DNA of 64,000 bases from Hyphomicrobiales bacterium (GCA_900467745.1 UBQW01000047.1:1-64000); one strand, 5' to 3'; counted from the stretch's first letter, positions 43,247 through 52,534 are shown. Made by a program: numbers and translations. The notes: generated by a model not told the origin, from the letters alone.

Positions 43247-44002
43247 TCATGTAATTCCGGCGTCAACGAGGAACTGTGCTCCTGTACATCCCCGAGCATC
43301 GTCGGATGCGAGGAATAACGCCATCGCCGCGACGTCGCGAGCGACCAACCTGATCTTGATCGCCTGCATCTTCATGATTTCAGCTTCACCCTCGGACGTT
43401 CGCCAAAGTGCATCCTGGCGCGATGTGGATATCGCCCCCGGGATAATGCAATTCACGCGAACCCCATTTGCGCCCAGCTCTCTTGCAAGCGTCTTGTTCA
43501 AGCCAATGATTGCTGCCTTTGAAGTCGTGTAGGCGACCATTCCCGGGCGACCTTTCATGAAGGAGGTCGAGCTCGTGAACAAAATGCAACCCTGCCCTCG
43601 CTGTTTCATCCCGGTCGAGACAGCTTGGGCGGCAAAGAACTGATGGTCGAGGTTGACAGCAAGGCGATCGCGCCAATAATCCGGCTCCACAGTAAACATG
43701 TCATGTCTGTCGTCATTGCCGGCATTGTTGACGAGAACGTCGATTGCCCCATCCATCTCTTCGATTTGAGAAATAACGAGACGAAGCGCATTGATGTCGC
43801 GCAGATCGCAATGATGGAATGTGCCGCCGACTGCAGTCGACACATTTTGCCCGGCGGCTTGATCGAAATCGATAAAATGGACCCGCGAGGCCTGTGCCAC
43901 GAAAGCCTCGACGAGCGTTGCTCCGATGCCACTGCCGCCGCCGGTGACGAGCACCACCCGCTCTTCAAGGCTTCGATAGCGCGTAAAGGGACTATCTTGC
44001 AT
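43247..44002 (-). CDS. SDR-family dehydrogenase of the sulfatase locus
   Basis: 251 residues from ATG 44002, which overlaps the sulfatase stop. Classical SDR motifs: VTGGGSGIGATLVEAF (cofactor), VLVNNAGNDDR, FTSSTSF (catalytic Ser), VAYTTSKAAIIGL (Tyr and Lys), and INCIIPGAI-type VNCIIPGAIST. Asp in FIDFDQ at the end of beta-2 indicates NAD preference. Context suggests oxidation of the alcohol or sugar freed by the sulfatases. Co-transcribed with the sulfatase and LacI genes. Confidence 0.92.
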   Translation of the reverse strand: MQDSPFTRYRSLEERVVLVTGGGSGIGATLVEAFVAQASRVHFIDFDQAAGQNVSTAVGGTFHHCDLRDINALRLVISQIEEMDGAIDVLVNNAGNDDRHDMFTVEPDYWRDRLAVNLDHQFFAAQAVSTGMKQRGQGCILFTSSTSFMKGRPGMVAYTTSKAAIIGLNKTLARELGANGVRVNCIIPGAISTSRQDALWRTSEGEAEIMKMQAIKIRLVARDVAAMALFLASDDARGCTGAQFLVDAGIT

Positions 44003-45479
44003 TGCGTGAGGTTCCGCCCGGCGTGTGCACTCCAATTTCGGAAGCGATGGCCTGCGTCCACCCCTGTGTCTTCAGGTCGCTCCTAATCCGCCATTTGAGG
44101 ATTTCGGTGATCAGTCCCTGCTTGATCCGTTGATGGTCCTGATCGTTCCACAGATCGTTGATCTCCAGTGGATCTTCCTGGAGATCGAACAATTGTCCTT
44201 CGTCGTTTTCAACGAAGTGGACCAGCTTGTAGCGGCTATCGCGGATCATCGTCATGAACTCTGTGCCGCTCAAAATGCGGTCGCCCGCATGTTCGCAGTA
44301 GACGAACTGCCGCGGCGTGACCTCTTCACCCTGGAGATAAGGCTTGAGAGACCGCGCCTCCATCCAGCGTGGTACGGAAAGCCCTGTAAGCTCCAGTATT
44401 GTCGGTCCGAAATCGAAGAGCGACACCAGGTCATGGACCCGTCGCCCGCGATCAACACCTTTCGGGGACCAGACGACTGCAGGCACCCTGACGCTCTGCT
44501 CGTACATGGTCCATTTCTGACTGTGCCCATGGTCGTTCAGGCAATCTCCATGATCGGACGTGAAGATGATGATCGTCTCGTCCAGAACACCTCTCCGCTC
44601 GAGCGCTTCGATCAGCTTTCCAACTTGGTTGTCGATCATTGAGACGTTGGCGAAGTAATGCTCGCGTTGGCGGCGCAGTTGCTCATCGCTCGGGTTTTGG
44701 AGGTGGACGACAGCATCATGGTCGACAGACAGATGTTGTTCTCGAAGTTTCTTGAGTGCGGAAGGCTGACGGTCGATCGCGTCCTGGTCTATGATCGGCA
44801 TGGGAAGGGGGCGGCCGTCATAGATGTCCAGGTACTCCTTAGTCGGATCGTAGGGCGGATGGGGACCGGGAATTCCGATCTGCAGAAAGAATGGCTCCTT
44901 CCCCTGATAGCGGTCCAGCCACATGGCGGCGAGTTCGGGTACGAAGTTGTCAGAGTGGAGATGTTCCGGCAGTTCCCAGGTAAAGGCACCCAGGCGCTCA
45001 CGGTAATCTTCCCGCCTGCGGTAGGTTACTCGGCTCGGCTTTTCCAGGCCGTGCGTCCAAAATGCCTTATCCCAGGTGTCGAGGTAGAACGGCAATCGAT
45101 CGGTTGCACGATCCTTGTTTTCGACGACGTGGCGCTCGTGGAACCCGAAGGGCTCCTCAAAGGGAGACGTGTGCATCTTGCCGACATTGACGCATCGGTA
45201 TCCGGCATCAGCCAACTGACGCACCCAGCTGTGGGTCCAACGCTCATCGTTGCGAAACACACCATTGGTATGGGGATAAAGCCCCGTGAACAGACTTGCT
45301 CGCGACGGGGCACACGATGGCGAGGTGACGTACATGTTGCTGAAGCACACACCCTCTCGCACCATCCTATCGAGGTTCGGCGTAACCATATGGTCAAATC
45401 CGGCCGCCGCGATGGTATCGAACCGCTGCTGGTCTGTCAGAATGAAAACGATGTTTGGGGTCTTGCTGGTATCGGCCAC
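43992..45479 (-). CDS. Type I sulfatase (formylglycine-dependent)
   Basis: 495 residues from GTG 45479, preferred because GGAGGG lies 6 bases upstream; ATG 45494 overlaps that site. PNIVFILTDQQRFDTIAAAG provides the metal-binding Asp residues; the formylglycine motif is SCAPSRASLFTG with Cys56 to be oxidised. Further sulfatase blocks: VNVGKMH, FFLQIGIPGPHPPYDP, and IIIFTSDHGDCLNDHGHSQK. No signal peptide, so cytoplasmic. Hydrolyses a sulfate ester of unknown type. About 29 bases after lacI; paralogue of the divergent sulfatase. Confidence 0.93.
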   Translation of the reverse strand: MADTSKTPNIVFILTDQQRFDTIAAAGFDHMVTPNLDRMVREGVCFSNMYVTSPSCAPSRASLFTGLYPHTNGVFRNDERWTHSWVRQLADAGYRCVNVGKMHTSPFEEPFGFHERHVVENKDRATDRLPFYLDTWDKAFWTHGLEKPSRVTYRRREDYRERLGAFTWELPEHLHSDNFVPELAAMWLDRYQGKEPFFLQIGIPGPHPPYDPTKEYLDIYDGRPLPMPIIDQDAIDRQPSALKKLREQHLSVDHDAVVHLQNPSDEQLRRQREHYFANVSMIDNQVGKLIEALERRGVLDETIIIFTSDHGDCLNDHGHSQKWTMYEQSVRVPAVVWSPKGVDRGRRVHDLVSLFDFGPTILELTGLSVPRWMEARSLKPYLQGEEVTPRQFVYCEHAGDRILSGTEFMTMIRDSRYKLVHFVENDEGQLFDLQEDPLEINDLWNDQDHQRIKQGLITEILKWRIRSDLKTQGWTQAIASEIGVHTPGGTSRNAR

Positions 45480-45508
45480 ACCCGTCCCTCCCATGGATCA
45501 GTTGGTCG

Positions 45509-46549
45509 TCAGATCGAACGAGTGCTGTCTCGTGTAACGAGCTCACAGTCGAGCGTCATCGTCGTTGAAGGCTCATCATCAATGCGGGCGAGAATTGCCT
45601 CGGCGGTCTTTTCGCCGATCCGCTGGCGATCCGGCCTGACGGTGGAAAGAGATGGCGTCATGCAGCTTGATGCTTCGCTGTCGCCGAAGCCGATGACGGA
45701 GATGTCTTCGGGCACGCGTTTGCCCAGATCCTTTAGCGCGCGCAAAACACCGAATGCTATGACGTCACTATTGCAAATGATGCCGTCGATACCAGGATGC
45801 TTGGAAAGCAACTCCCTTGCGAGATGATCACCGAGGTCTGGCTTCCCCGCTTCCGGCCTGGTGGCAAAGACAAGATCGTTCAATCCAGCGGCTGTGATTG
45901 CCTGAGCAGCTCCGGTGGCGCGCTTTTGCGCTCTGGCATCGTTGTCACGCATGCTGCCCAGGAATGCCAGCGACTTGCAGCCGCGCTCGATCAAATGACG
46001 CGCCTGTGCGGCACCTACTGCGGTGTGGTCCATTCCCACTGCTGTATCGATGACATCACCGCCAATATCCCACATTTCGATGATCGGCACGCCCGACGCG
46101 CGAAGGAGCTCGGTTACCTTGGGTGGATGATCGACACCGATGATCGCAACAGCAGCCGGCCTCCAGCTCAAGATGGACCGAACGAGTGTCACCTCCTGGT
46201 CTGGATCATAACGGGTATTTGCGAGCATCACCTGAAGGTTGCTCTTCAGCAAGGCGGACTGCAGTGCGTCCAGGATCGAAGCGAACTCGGAGTGATAAAG
46301 CGAGGTGACGACGACACCCACAATGTCGGATCGCGTCCCGGACAGGCCGCCTGCCAATCTGTTGGGAACGTAATTCAGTTCATCCATGGCCCTGGTGATC
46401 TGTCGCCGCAATTCGGCGCGTACGGTGTTGGGCGCGCGAAGAGCCCTAGAGACCGTATTTACCGATACGCCTACCCTGGCCGCCACCGAGGCGAGTGTCG
46501 GTGGAGATCTTCTTCCCAGTCGCTCTGACGTGTCTTCCACCTGCTTCAC
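45509..46549 (-). CDS. LacI-family transcriptional regulator
   Basis: 346 residues. HTH at about 16-50 (PTLASVAARVGVSVNTVSRA), hinge helix (NRLAGGLSGTRSDIVGVV), and a periplasmic-binding-like effector domain ending DISVIGFGDSEASSCMTPSL. It likely senses a sugar-like substrate or product of the sulfatases. Divergent from sulfatase 2, with a LacI-type operator between them, and followed by sulfatase 1 and the SDR gene. Confidence 0.94.
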   Translation of the reverse strand: MKQVEDTSERLGRRSPPTLASVAARVGVSVNTVSRALRAPNTVRAELRRQITRAMDELNYVPNRLAGGLSGTRSDIVGVVVTSLYHSEFASILDALQSALLKSNLQVMLANTRYDPDQEVTLVRSILSWRPAAVAIIGVDHPPKVTELLRASGVPIIEMWDIGGDVIDTAVGMDHTAVGAAQARHLIERGCKSLAFLGSMRDNDARAQKRATGAAQAITAAGLNDLVFATRPEAGKPDLGDHLARELLSKHPGIDGIICNSDVIAFGVLRALKDLGKRVPEDISVIGFGDSEASSCMTPSLSTVRPDRQRIGEKTAEAILARIDDEPSTTMTLDCELVTRDSTRSI

Positions 46550-46569
46550 CGCGAGAATGATACCGTTGC

Positions 46570-46581
46570 GTTATCGTTAAC
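46570..46581. promoter_or_regulatory. Putative LacI-family operator
   Basis: GTTATCGTTAAC: symmetric GTTA-N-CG-N-TAAC with a central CG, the usual core of LacI/GalR-type operators. It lies in the 114 bases between the divergent lacI-type gene and sulfatase 2, 21 bases before the regulator start. An overlapping imperfect palindrome GATACCGTTGCGTTATC covers 46557-46573. Confidence 0.55.
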
Positions 46582-46663
46582 TTTATGCCATCGTTTTGCT
46601 CAGGAGACAAGTTGGTGGCGTGAAACTCCGCCGACTTGGCAGGAGAAAAACGGGAGGCCGCCA

Positions 46664-48100
46664 TTGGCGAACAAGCCCAACATAATTTTGATCATGACCG
46701 ATCAGCAGCGGTACGATTCCATCGCAGCGCTTGGCTTTCCATATGCCATCACCCCCAATCTCGATGGGCTGGTTGAGAAGGGTGTGACCTTTACGAACTG
46801 CCATATAACGGCACCAAGCTGCGTTCCGTCCCGCGCCAGCCTCTTCACGGGCTACTACCCGCACACGACCGGCGTCCTGGCGAACGGTCAGCGTTGGCAG
46901 CATACCTGGGTCGAGCAACTGCGAGATGCAGGCTATCGCTGCGTCAACGTTGGCAAGATGCACACGATTCCTTATGATGCCGATTCCGGGTTTCACGAGC
47001 GTTACGTCGTCGAGAACAAGGACCGGTACATGGAAGGCCGGTGGTACTTCGACGAATGGGATAAGGCGCTGGCCGCAAACGGCCTGGTAAAGCAGCAGCG
47101 GGAAACCTACCGCGAGCGGGACGACTATGCTGAACGGCTTGGCTGCTTCGATTGGGAGTTGCCAGAGCAACTCCATTCGGATGCGTTTGTTGGAAACATG
47201 GCAAAGTGGTGGGTCAACACCTATCCGGTGACGGAGCCTTTGTTCCTCCAGGTCGGTTTTCCCGGTCCCCACCCTCCATTCGACCCGCCGGCGCGCTATT
47301 CCGAACCATTCCTGAAGCGAAATGACCTGCCTCTCCCGAAGCCAACGAAGGAGGAGCTCGCTTCCCTCCACCAGGAACTGAAGGACAAGCGCCTGCATGA
47401 TGTCGAAGTCGATCACGACTCCGTTTTGTGGAGCCTTGATCCGACACCTGACCAGATGCACCGTCTGTGGGCTCACTACCTTGGGAACGTAACGCTTATC
47501 GATGAGAAAATCGGCGAGTTGCTCGAAGCGCTCCAGGAGCGTGGATATCTGGAAGACGCCATCGTCATCTTCACCTCCGATCACGGAGAATGCCTGGGCG
47601 AGCATGGGTTGATCCAGAAGTGGTCGATGTATGACATCGTCACGAGGGTGCCGACGATTATCTGGTCGACGGCCGGCCGGTTCGAAGGCGGTCGCTCCAT
47701 CGATGGCCTGTGCCAATTGTTCGATCTGGGACCGACGATCCTGGAGTATGCGGGCCTAACTCCTCCATCCACATTCGAGGCTGAAAGCCTGAGATCCGCG
47801 TTGGAAGGCGACGACTGGAAGCCACGCACACACGTCTTTTGCGAACAGATCGGCGACGTGGCAATGGCAGGCGGCGTCGAGTTCATGACGGCAGTTCGCG
47901 ATCAGCGGTGGAAGCTGGTGCACTTCAAGGGATCGGATGACGGCCAGCTGTTTGATCTCCTGAACGATCCAAAGGAAATCAACAACCTGTGGAACGTTCC
48001 TGACTACTTGGATCAAAAACGGGCACTTCTGGATGTGATGCGCGACTGGTTGATCGGTTCGAACTTCAAGACCAGAGACCTGACGGTGGCAAGCCGATGA
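46664..48100 (+). CDS. Type I sulfatase (formylglycine-dependent), second copy
   Basis: 478 residues from TTG 46664 (GGGAGG 8 bases upstream). NIILIMTDQQRYDSIAALGF, formylglycine motif SCVPSRASLFTGYYPH with Cys53, CVNVGKMHTIPYD, GFPGPHPPFDPPARY, IFTSDHGECLGEHGLIQKWS. Clearly a paralogue of the sulfatase at 43992-45479, so the locus may act on doubly sulfated or alternative substrates. No signal peptide, consistent with uptake of the sulfated compound before hydrolysis. ATGA overlap with the FGE gene. Confidence 0.93.
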   Translation: MANKPNIILIMTDQQRYDSIAALGFPYAITPNLDGLVEKGVTFTNCHITAPSCVPSRASLFTGYYPHTTGVLANGQRWQHTWVEQLRDAGYRCVNVGKMHTIPYDADSGFHERYVVENKDRYMEGRWYFDEWDKALAANGLVKQQRETYRERDDYAERLGCFDWELPEQLHSDAFVGNMAKWWVNTYPVTEPLFLQVGFPGPHPPFDPPARYSEPFLKRNDLPLPKPTKEELASLHQELKDKRLHDVEVDHDSVLWSLDPTPDQMHRLWAHYLGNVTLIDEKIGELLEALQERGYLEDAIVIFTSDHGECLGEHGLIQKWSMYDIVTRVPTIIWSTAGRFEGGRSIDGLCQLFDLGPTILEYAGLTPPSTFEAESLRSALEGDDWKPRTHVFCEQIGDVAMAGGVEFMTAVRDQRWKLVHFKGSDDGQLFDLLNDPKEINNLWNVPDYLDQKRALLDVMRDWLIGSNFKTRDLTVASR

Positions 48101-49071
48101 GCTACTCTTCTTCAACAGCATCGGCATCCAGTAAAACATCACCGCCTGCGGAGATGATCCATATCGCAGGCGGCACATTCGCCATGGGTGAAACCCGCTT
48201 TTACCCGGAAGAGGGTCCGGTTCGAGACGTGACCGTGGACGACTTCTTTATCGACGCCGTTCCGGTTACCAATCGACAATTCTCCCGCTTTGTCGATGAT
48301 ACCGGATATATGACGACCGCAGAGGTTCCACCCGATCCTGCAGCCTACCCCGGGGCAGATCCGGCAATGCTGGTCGCGGGGTCGCTGGTCTTTAAAGCAC
48401 CGCGCAATGCGGGCGAGATGCGGTTTTGGGGTGACTGGTGGCACTATGTTCCAGATGCATGCTGGCACAGGCCCGACGGTACAACTGCGCTGACAGACGC
48501 TCAGCTTGATCATCCTGTGGTCCATGTTTCCTTCAACGACGCAAGCGCCTTTGCCGACTGGGCGGGGAAGCGCTTGCCCACTGAGGCTGAGTGGGAGTTT
48601 GCCGCGCGTGGCGGACTTCCAGGTGCCGCCTATAGCTGGGGCGAAGAGTTTGAACCTGACGGCCAAGTGATGGCAAATACCTGGAATGGCCATTTCCCGA
48701 TGGCTGACATCGGTGGCAAGCAAGTGGGAACTTCGCCGGTCAAGTCATATCCAGAAAACGGGTATGGCCTTTTCGACATGATTGGAAACGTCTGGGAGTG
48801 GACTGCCGACTACTGGGCAGAGCGCCATCCCTCAGCACCGTCGTGCTGCAAGCCGTCAGCACCCCAACGCTCGGCGGCCGAGGCAAGTTTTGACCCGATG
48901 CAGCCGAACATCAAGATTGCGCGCAAGGTCCTGAAGGGTGGCTCTCATCTGTGTGCCCCGAGCTATTGCAGGCGCTATCGTCCGGCAGCCCGGCAGCCGG
49001 AGATGGTCGATAGCGCGACATCGCATCTGGGTTTTCGCTGTGTCGCGCATACGGACAGGAGGTCGCAATGA
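48097..49071 (+). CDS. Formylglycine-generating enzyme (SUMF1/FGE family)
   Basis: 324 residues. It converts the Cys of CxPSR in sulfatases to formylglycine. Family blocks: IHIAGGTFAMGETRFYPEEG, DDFFIDAVPVTNRQFSRFVD, HPVVHVSFNDASAFADWAGK, RLPTEAEWEFAARGG, GNVWEWTADYW. The active-site Cys pair of true FGEs is present as Cys286 and Cys291 in GSHLCAPSYCRRY, followed by NLGFRC-like HLGFRCV. This separates it from EgtB/PvdO relatives. Between sulfatase 2 and the transporter genes, with ATGA overlaps on both sides. Confidence 0.95.
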   Translation: MSYSSSTASASSKTSPPAEMIHIAGGTFAMGETRFYPEEGPVRDVTVDDFFIDAVPVTNRQFSRFVDDTGYMTTAEVPPDPAAYPGADPAMLVAGSLVFKAPRNAGEMRFWGDWWHYVPDACWHRPDGTTALTDAQLDHPVVHVSFNDASAFADWAGKRLPTEAEWEFAARGGLPGAAYSWGEEFEPDGQVMANTWNGHFPMADIGGKQVGTSPVKSYPENGYGLFDMIGNVWEWTADYWAERHPSAPSCCKPSAPQRSAAEASFDPMQPNIKIARKVLKGGSHLCAPSYCRRYRPAARQPEMVDSATSHLGFRCVAHTDRRSQ

Positions 49072-49868
49072 GTATAGCTATGAGCTCCCCGATCCCGGCC
49101 CAGAGGTCGAGTTTCTTCCGATCCCGCGTGGGGATGGTAGCCATCAACGCGATCAGCATCGTATGTGGGATTGCGGCCTGGTGGATCGTCACCGCTTTTG
49201 GTGTTGTCGGATTGCCAACTCCAGCACAGGTGGCCGTTACGGCGGTCAACCTTGCTGAGCAGGGGCTGCTATGGTCGGATGCCTTGGCAAGCCTTGCGCG
49301 TGTGTTCACCGGGTTTGCCCTTGGCATCGCGCTTGCCATTCCCGTTGGCTTTCTGATGGGCTGGTACCGTATCGCGCGCGCTATCATCGAGCCCTACGTC
49401 CAGTTCTTTCGCACAATTCCGCCCCTTGCCATCATTCCACTGGCGATCGTCACGCTTGGCATTGAAGAGACGCCCAAGATATTCGTCATCTTCCTCGCTT
49501 CATTCCTGTCGAGCGTGGTTGCGACCTATCAGGGCGTCATCAGCGTGGACAAAACGCTGATCAATGCTGCCAGGGTTCTTGGCGCGAACGACTTCACGAT
49601 CTTTCGGCGGGTCATCGTACCGGCGTCCCTACCCTATATCATGGTCGGCGTGCGTATCGGACTTGGCTCGTCGTGGGCAACCGTTGTCGCTGCCGAGCTT
49701 ATTGCCGCTCAGTCGGGGCTCGGCTTCCGCATGCAACAGGCCCAACTCTACTATGATCTTCCGACGATCTTCGTGAGCCTGATTTCGATCGGTGTTCTCG
49801 GTCTCGTCATGGACCGTATCGTTATGGCGATCGATGGCGTCCTCACATCCTGGCAGGAGAAGCTATGA
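49068..49868 (+). CDS. ABC importer permease (TauC/SsuC family)
   Basis: 266 residues with about six TM helices. ALASLARVFTGFALGIALAI is the first signature; the EAA loop is INAARVLGANDFTIFRRVIV and the C-terminal half SSWATVVAAELIAAQSGLGF is typical of SsuC/TauC. Inner-membrane channel of an importer for a sulfonate- or sulfate-ester-like compound. Start overlaps the FGE stop (ATGA) and its stop overlaps the ATPase start (ATGA). Confidence 0.92.
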   Translation: MSIAMSSPIPAQRSSFFRSRVGMVAINAISIVCGIAAWWIVTAFGVVGLPTPAQVAVTAVNLAEQGLLWSDALASLARVFTGFALGIALAIPVGFLMGWYRIARAIIEPYVQFFRTIPPLAIIPLAIVTLGIEETPKIFVIFLASFLSSVVATYQGVISVDKTLINAARVLGANDFTIFRRVIVPASLPYIMVGVRIGLGSSWATVVAAELIAAQSGLGFRMQQAQLYYDLPTIFVSLISIGVLGLVMDRIVMAIDGVLTSWQEKL

Positions 49869-50635
49869 CGACGAAGATCTCGTTTCAAAATGTCAGGAAG
49901 ACTTTCGACATCGCCGGCCAGACTGCTTTCACCGCGCTTGAAGGCCTGTCGCTCGACATTGAAGACGGTGAGTTCATCACGGTGGTGGGACCCTCTGGCT
50001 GTGGCAAATCGACAGCCATGAATATCGCTGCCGGGCTGACGATGCCGTCGAGCGGACAGGTGACGGTCGATGGTACTCCTGTAAAAGGTCCCGGCCCTGA
50101 GCGTGGTGTCATTTTCCAGCAGTATGCACTGTTCCCCTGGCTGACCGTTCGACAAAACGTGGAGTTTGGTCTGAAAATCGCGGGCCATCCAAAGGCCGAG
50201 CGCGGCAAGATCGCCGATCACTTCATCGATCTGGTGGGGCTTTCTGATTTTGCACATGCGCTGCCGAAGATGCTCTCTGGCGGCATGAAGCAACGTTGCG
50301 CAATTGCGCGCGCCTATGCCGTCAATCCAAAGATCCTGCTGATGGACGAGCCTTTCGGTGCTTTGGACGCACTTACCCGCGTCCAGCTTCAGGATCAGTT
50401 GCTGGCCATGTGGAGCAAGGAGCGGCGCACGGTGATGTTTATCACCCATGACGTCGACGAAGCTGTCTATCTCGCAAGTCGCGTGGTCGTCATGGCAGCG
50501 AGGCCTGGCCGCCTGCACAAGATCGTCAATGTTGACCTGCCCTACCCCCGCACCGAGGAGATGCGGCTGTCGCCAGCCTTTTCGGAGCTACGAAACGAGG
50601 TCTGGCGTGCCGTCTATCATCCGGTCGCCGCATAG
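49865..50635 (+). CDS. ABC importer ATP-binding protein (TauB/SsuB family)
   Basis: 256 residues. Walker A VGPSGCGKST, Q-loop FQQYALFPWLTV, signature LSGGMKQRCAIARA, Walker B ILLMDEPFGALDALTR, H-loop FITHDVDEAVYLA. The Q-loop and C-terminal VVVMAARPGR are typical of the nitrate/sulfonate/taurine importers. Energises the permease at 49068. Confidence 0.94.
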   Translation: MTTKISFQNVRKTFDIAGQTAFTALEGLSLDIEDGEFITVVGPSGCGKSTAMNIAAGLTMPSSGQVTVDGTPVKGPGPERGVIFQQYALFPWLTVRQNVEFGLKIAGHPKAERGKIADHFIDLVGLSDFAHALPKMLSGGMKQRCAIARAYAVNPKILLMDEPFGALDALTRVQLQDQLLAMWSKERRTVMFITHDVDEAVYLASRVVVMAARPGRLHKIVNVDLPYPRTEEMRLSPAFSELRNEVWRAVYHPVAA

Positions 50636-50675
50636 ATCGAATGAAGCATCATCAGCTGTCTAAGGAGGAATGAAC

Positions 50676-51653
50676 ATGCTGACGAAACGAACTTTATTGA
50701 AATCGGCGGCCGGCATCGCCGCTGCGAGTGTCTTTTCCATTGGCGGACGGGCAAGTGCCCAGTCTTCCGACATGAGCATTGGTTACATCGCCGATTTTCC
50801 GAATGCGAGTGTGCTGGCGATTGCCAAGGATCAGAAGCTGTGGGAAGCGGAGGGCATTGAGCCTTCTGTGAAGGTGTTCACAAATGGCCCGATCCAGATC
50901 CAGGCGATGGGCGCAGGTAGCTTGAACTTCGGCACGATTGGTCCCGGTGCCCTCTGGCTGCCAGCTAGTGGCAAGGCAAAGGTGGTTGGCGTCAACGACA
51001 TAGGCTTCTCCGACCGCGTTATCGTTCAATCGACGATCAGTTCGATCGCAGAGCTTAAGGGCAAGAAGGTCGGTGTGCCGCAGGGAACGTCCGGCGACAT
51101 GATCTTGCGAATGGCTCTTGCCAAGAATGGCATGACGATCTCCGACATCCAGATGGTTCCCATGGATCCGTCGACGATCGTTGCGGCATTCACGTCGAAG
51201 CAGATCGAGGCAGCTGGTATCTGGTACCCACTGATTGATACGATCAAGCCAAGGGTTCCAGACATGAAGGAGCTTGCTTCCAACGAGGACTTTTATCCGC
51301 AGACGTCGTTCATCAATACCTTCGTGGCTCGAAATGAAATCGTTGAGCAGAACCCTGATGTCGTCAAGAAATTCCTCCGCGTCATGAAGAAGGCAATGGA
51401 CTACCGCGTTGCCAATCTCGACCACTCGATCGAGCTGACCACGTCTTTCCTGAATGCGCCGAAGGAAGTAACGGAGAAGGTCGCCAGAAGCCGGAAGTTG
51501 CTGACAAGTCAGGAATTAGACACGTTCACGAAGGACGGGACGGTCAATAAATGGCTGACCGATTTCAATAAGATGTTTCAGGATTTCGGGACGGTCAAGG
51601 ATCCGCTGTCGCCGGAGAAGTACTTCACGGCGGACCTGTTTACAACGGCTTGA
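50676..51653 (+). CDS. Periplasmic substrate-binding protein (SsuA/TauA-like)
   Basis: 325 residues from ATG 50676, 7 bases after AAGGAGG; ATG 50670 is too close. Signal peptide 1-29 (LLKSAAGIAAASVFSIGGRA, cleavage after ASA). NMT1/THI5-type fold: IGYIADFPNASVLAIAKDQK, LNFGTIGPGALWLP, ELKGKKVGVPQGTSGDMILR, AFTSKQIEAAGIWYPLID. Captures the import substrate, presumably the organosulfate hydrolysed by the neighbouring sulfatases. Last gene of the operon. Confidence 0.92.
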   Translation: MLTKRTLLKSAAGIAAASVFSIGGRASAQSSDMSIGYIADFPNASVLAIAKDQKLWEAEGIEPSVKVFTNGPIQIQAMGAGSLNFGTIGPGALWLPASGKAKVVGVNDIGFSDRVIVQSTISSIAELKGKKVGVPQGTSGDMILRMALAKNGMTISDIQMVPMDPSTIVAAFTSKQIEAAGIWYPLIDTIKPRVPDMKELASNEDFYPQTSFINTFVARNEIVEQNPDVVKKFLRVMKKAMDYRVANLDHSIELTTSFLNAPKEVTEKVARSRKLLTSQELDTFTKDGTVNKWLTDFNKMFQDFGTVKDPLSPEKYFTADLFTTA

Positions 51654-51664
51654 TATCGCGTCGA

Positions 51665-51689
51665 CCCGCCGTCTAATCCCGACGGCGGG
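51665..51689 (+). terminator. Hairpin terminator of the organosulfate operon
   Basis: CCCGCCGTC (51665-51673), 7-base loop, GACGGCGGG (51681-51689), then CTTCACC. A perfect 9-bp GC-rich stem 12 bases after the stop; the U-tract is weak. Confidence 0.7.
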
Positions 51690-51819
51690 CTTCACCAGGT
51701 CCCCGGTCGTGCATATGGCCAGCCGGGTCCAGTGCCCACCGCGCCAGCGACCTTCAATAACCGTCATAGTGCCGCCATAGAGTTCGGTGCAATCATCCAT
51801 ATACACTGGATGGGCACCC

Positions 51820-52458
51820 ATGAAACGACTGGTCTTCATACTCTCGATTGTTCTTCTCACCGCGGTTCACGCCGGAGCACAAGTCTATATCCCCTATGAT
51901 GGGTATGACGGCCCCGGCGGATACAGCTACGACGATCCATATGGCTCCTATCCCCCTCCTCCTTACGACGAGCAGGAACCGCGATATCAAGACCCCCCGT
52001 ATGATGAGCCCCGCTACCAGGCGCCATACCGACAGCCTCAACAGCCCACGGTCCGTGCGTCTGGCGGGACAATCACGATTTCAACCCAACAGCACACGCT
52101 GATCTACACAACGTCACAAGGCGAGGAATTCGCATACCCGATCGCCGTGGGCCGACAAGGCAAGCAATGGTTCGGAACGACGCGTGTGGTCTCAAAGAAA
52201 GAGCACCCGGAATGGCGCCCGACGGCCAGCATGAGGGCAAAGAACCCGAGACTTCCGGCGGTCGTGAAAGCGGGCCCTCAAAACCCGCTTGGAACCCGTG
52301 CAATCTATCTGGCGGATGGTTTGCTACGCATCCACGGGACCAATGATCCCTCCTCCATCGGAACAAACGCTTCAAGCGGTTGCTTTAGAATGTACCGACA
52401 GGATGTTGAGGAGCTTTACGAAATGGTTCAACCGGGAACCCGGGTTATCGTCAGGTAA
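51820..52458 (+). CDS. L,D-transpeptidase (YkuD domain)
   Basis: 212 residues from ATG 51820. Signal peptide MKRLVFILSIVLLTAVHAGA, then a Tyr/Pro/Asp-rich low-complexity linker (about 21-75), then a YkuD domain: TITISTQQHTLIYTTSQGEE, NPLGTRAIYLADGLLRIHGT and the catalytic SSGCFRM with nucleophilic Cys. Such enzymes make 3-3 peptidoglycan cross-links or attach outer-membrane proteins to peptidoglycan. Stand-alone gene; the Tyr/Pro linker may bind the envelope. Confidence 0.92.
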   Translation: MKRLVFILSIVLLTAVHAGAQVYIPYDGYDGPGGYSYDDPYGSYPPPPYDEQEPRYQDPPYDEPRYQAPYRQPQQPTVRASGGTITISTQQHTLIYTTSQGEEFAYPIAVGRQGKQWFGTTRVVSKKEHPEWRPTASMRAKNPRLPAVVKAGPQNPLGTRAIYLADGLLRIHGTNDPSSIGTNASSGCFRMYRQDVEELYEMVQPGTRVIVR

Positions 52459-52534
52459 CTCACGCTTCTACCGTCAGACCACGTCGCGACCCGACTACCA
52501 GCCGGCGGCGGCACCCGACGCCGTGTGACCACTG

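Noticed and set aside
46583..47716. 377-codon frame on the minus strand opposite sulfatase 2
   Set aside because: It is the antisense of a well-supported sulfatase gene, has no domain character, and arises from the GC-rich third positions of the real gene.
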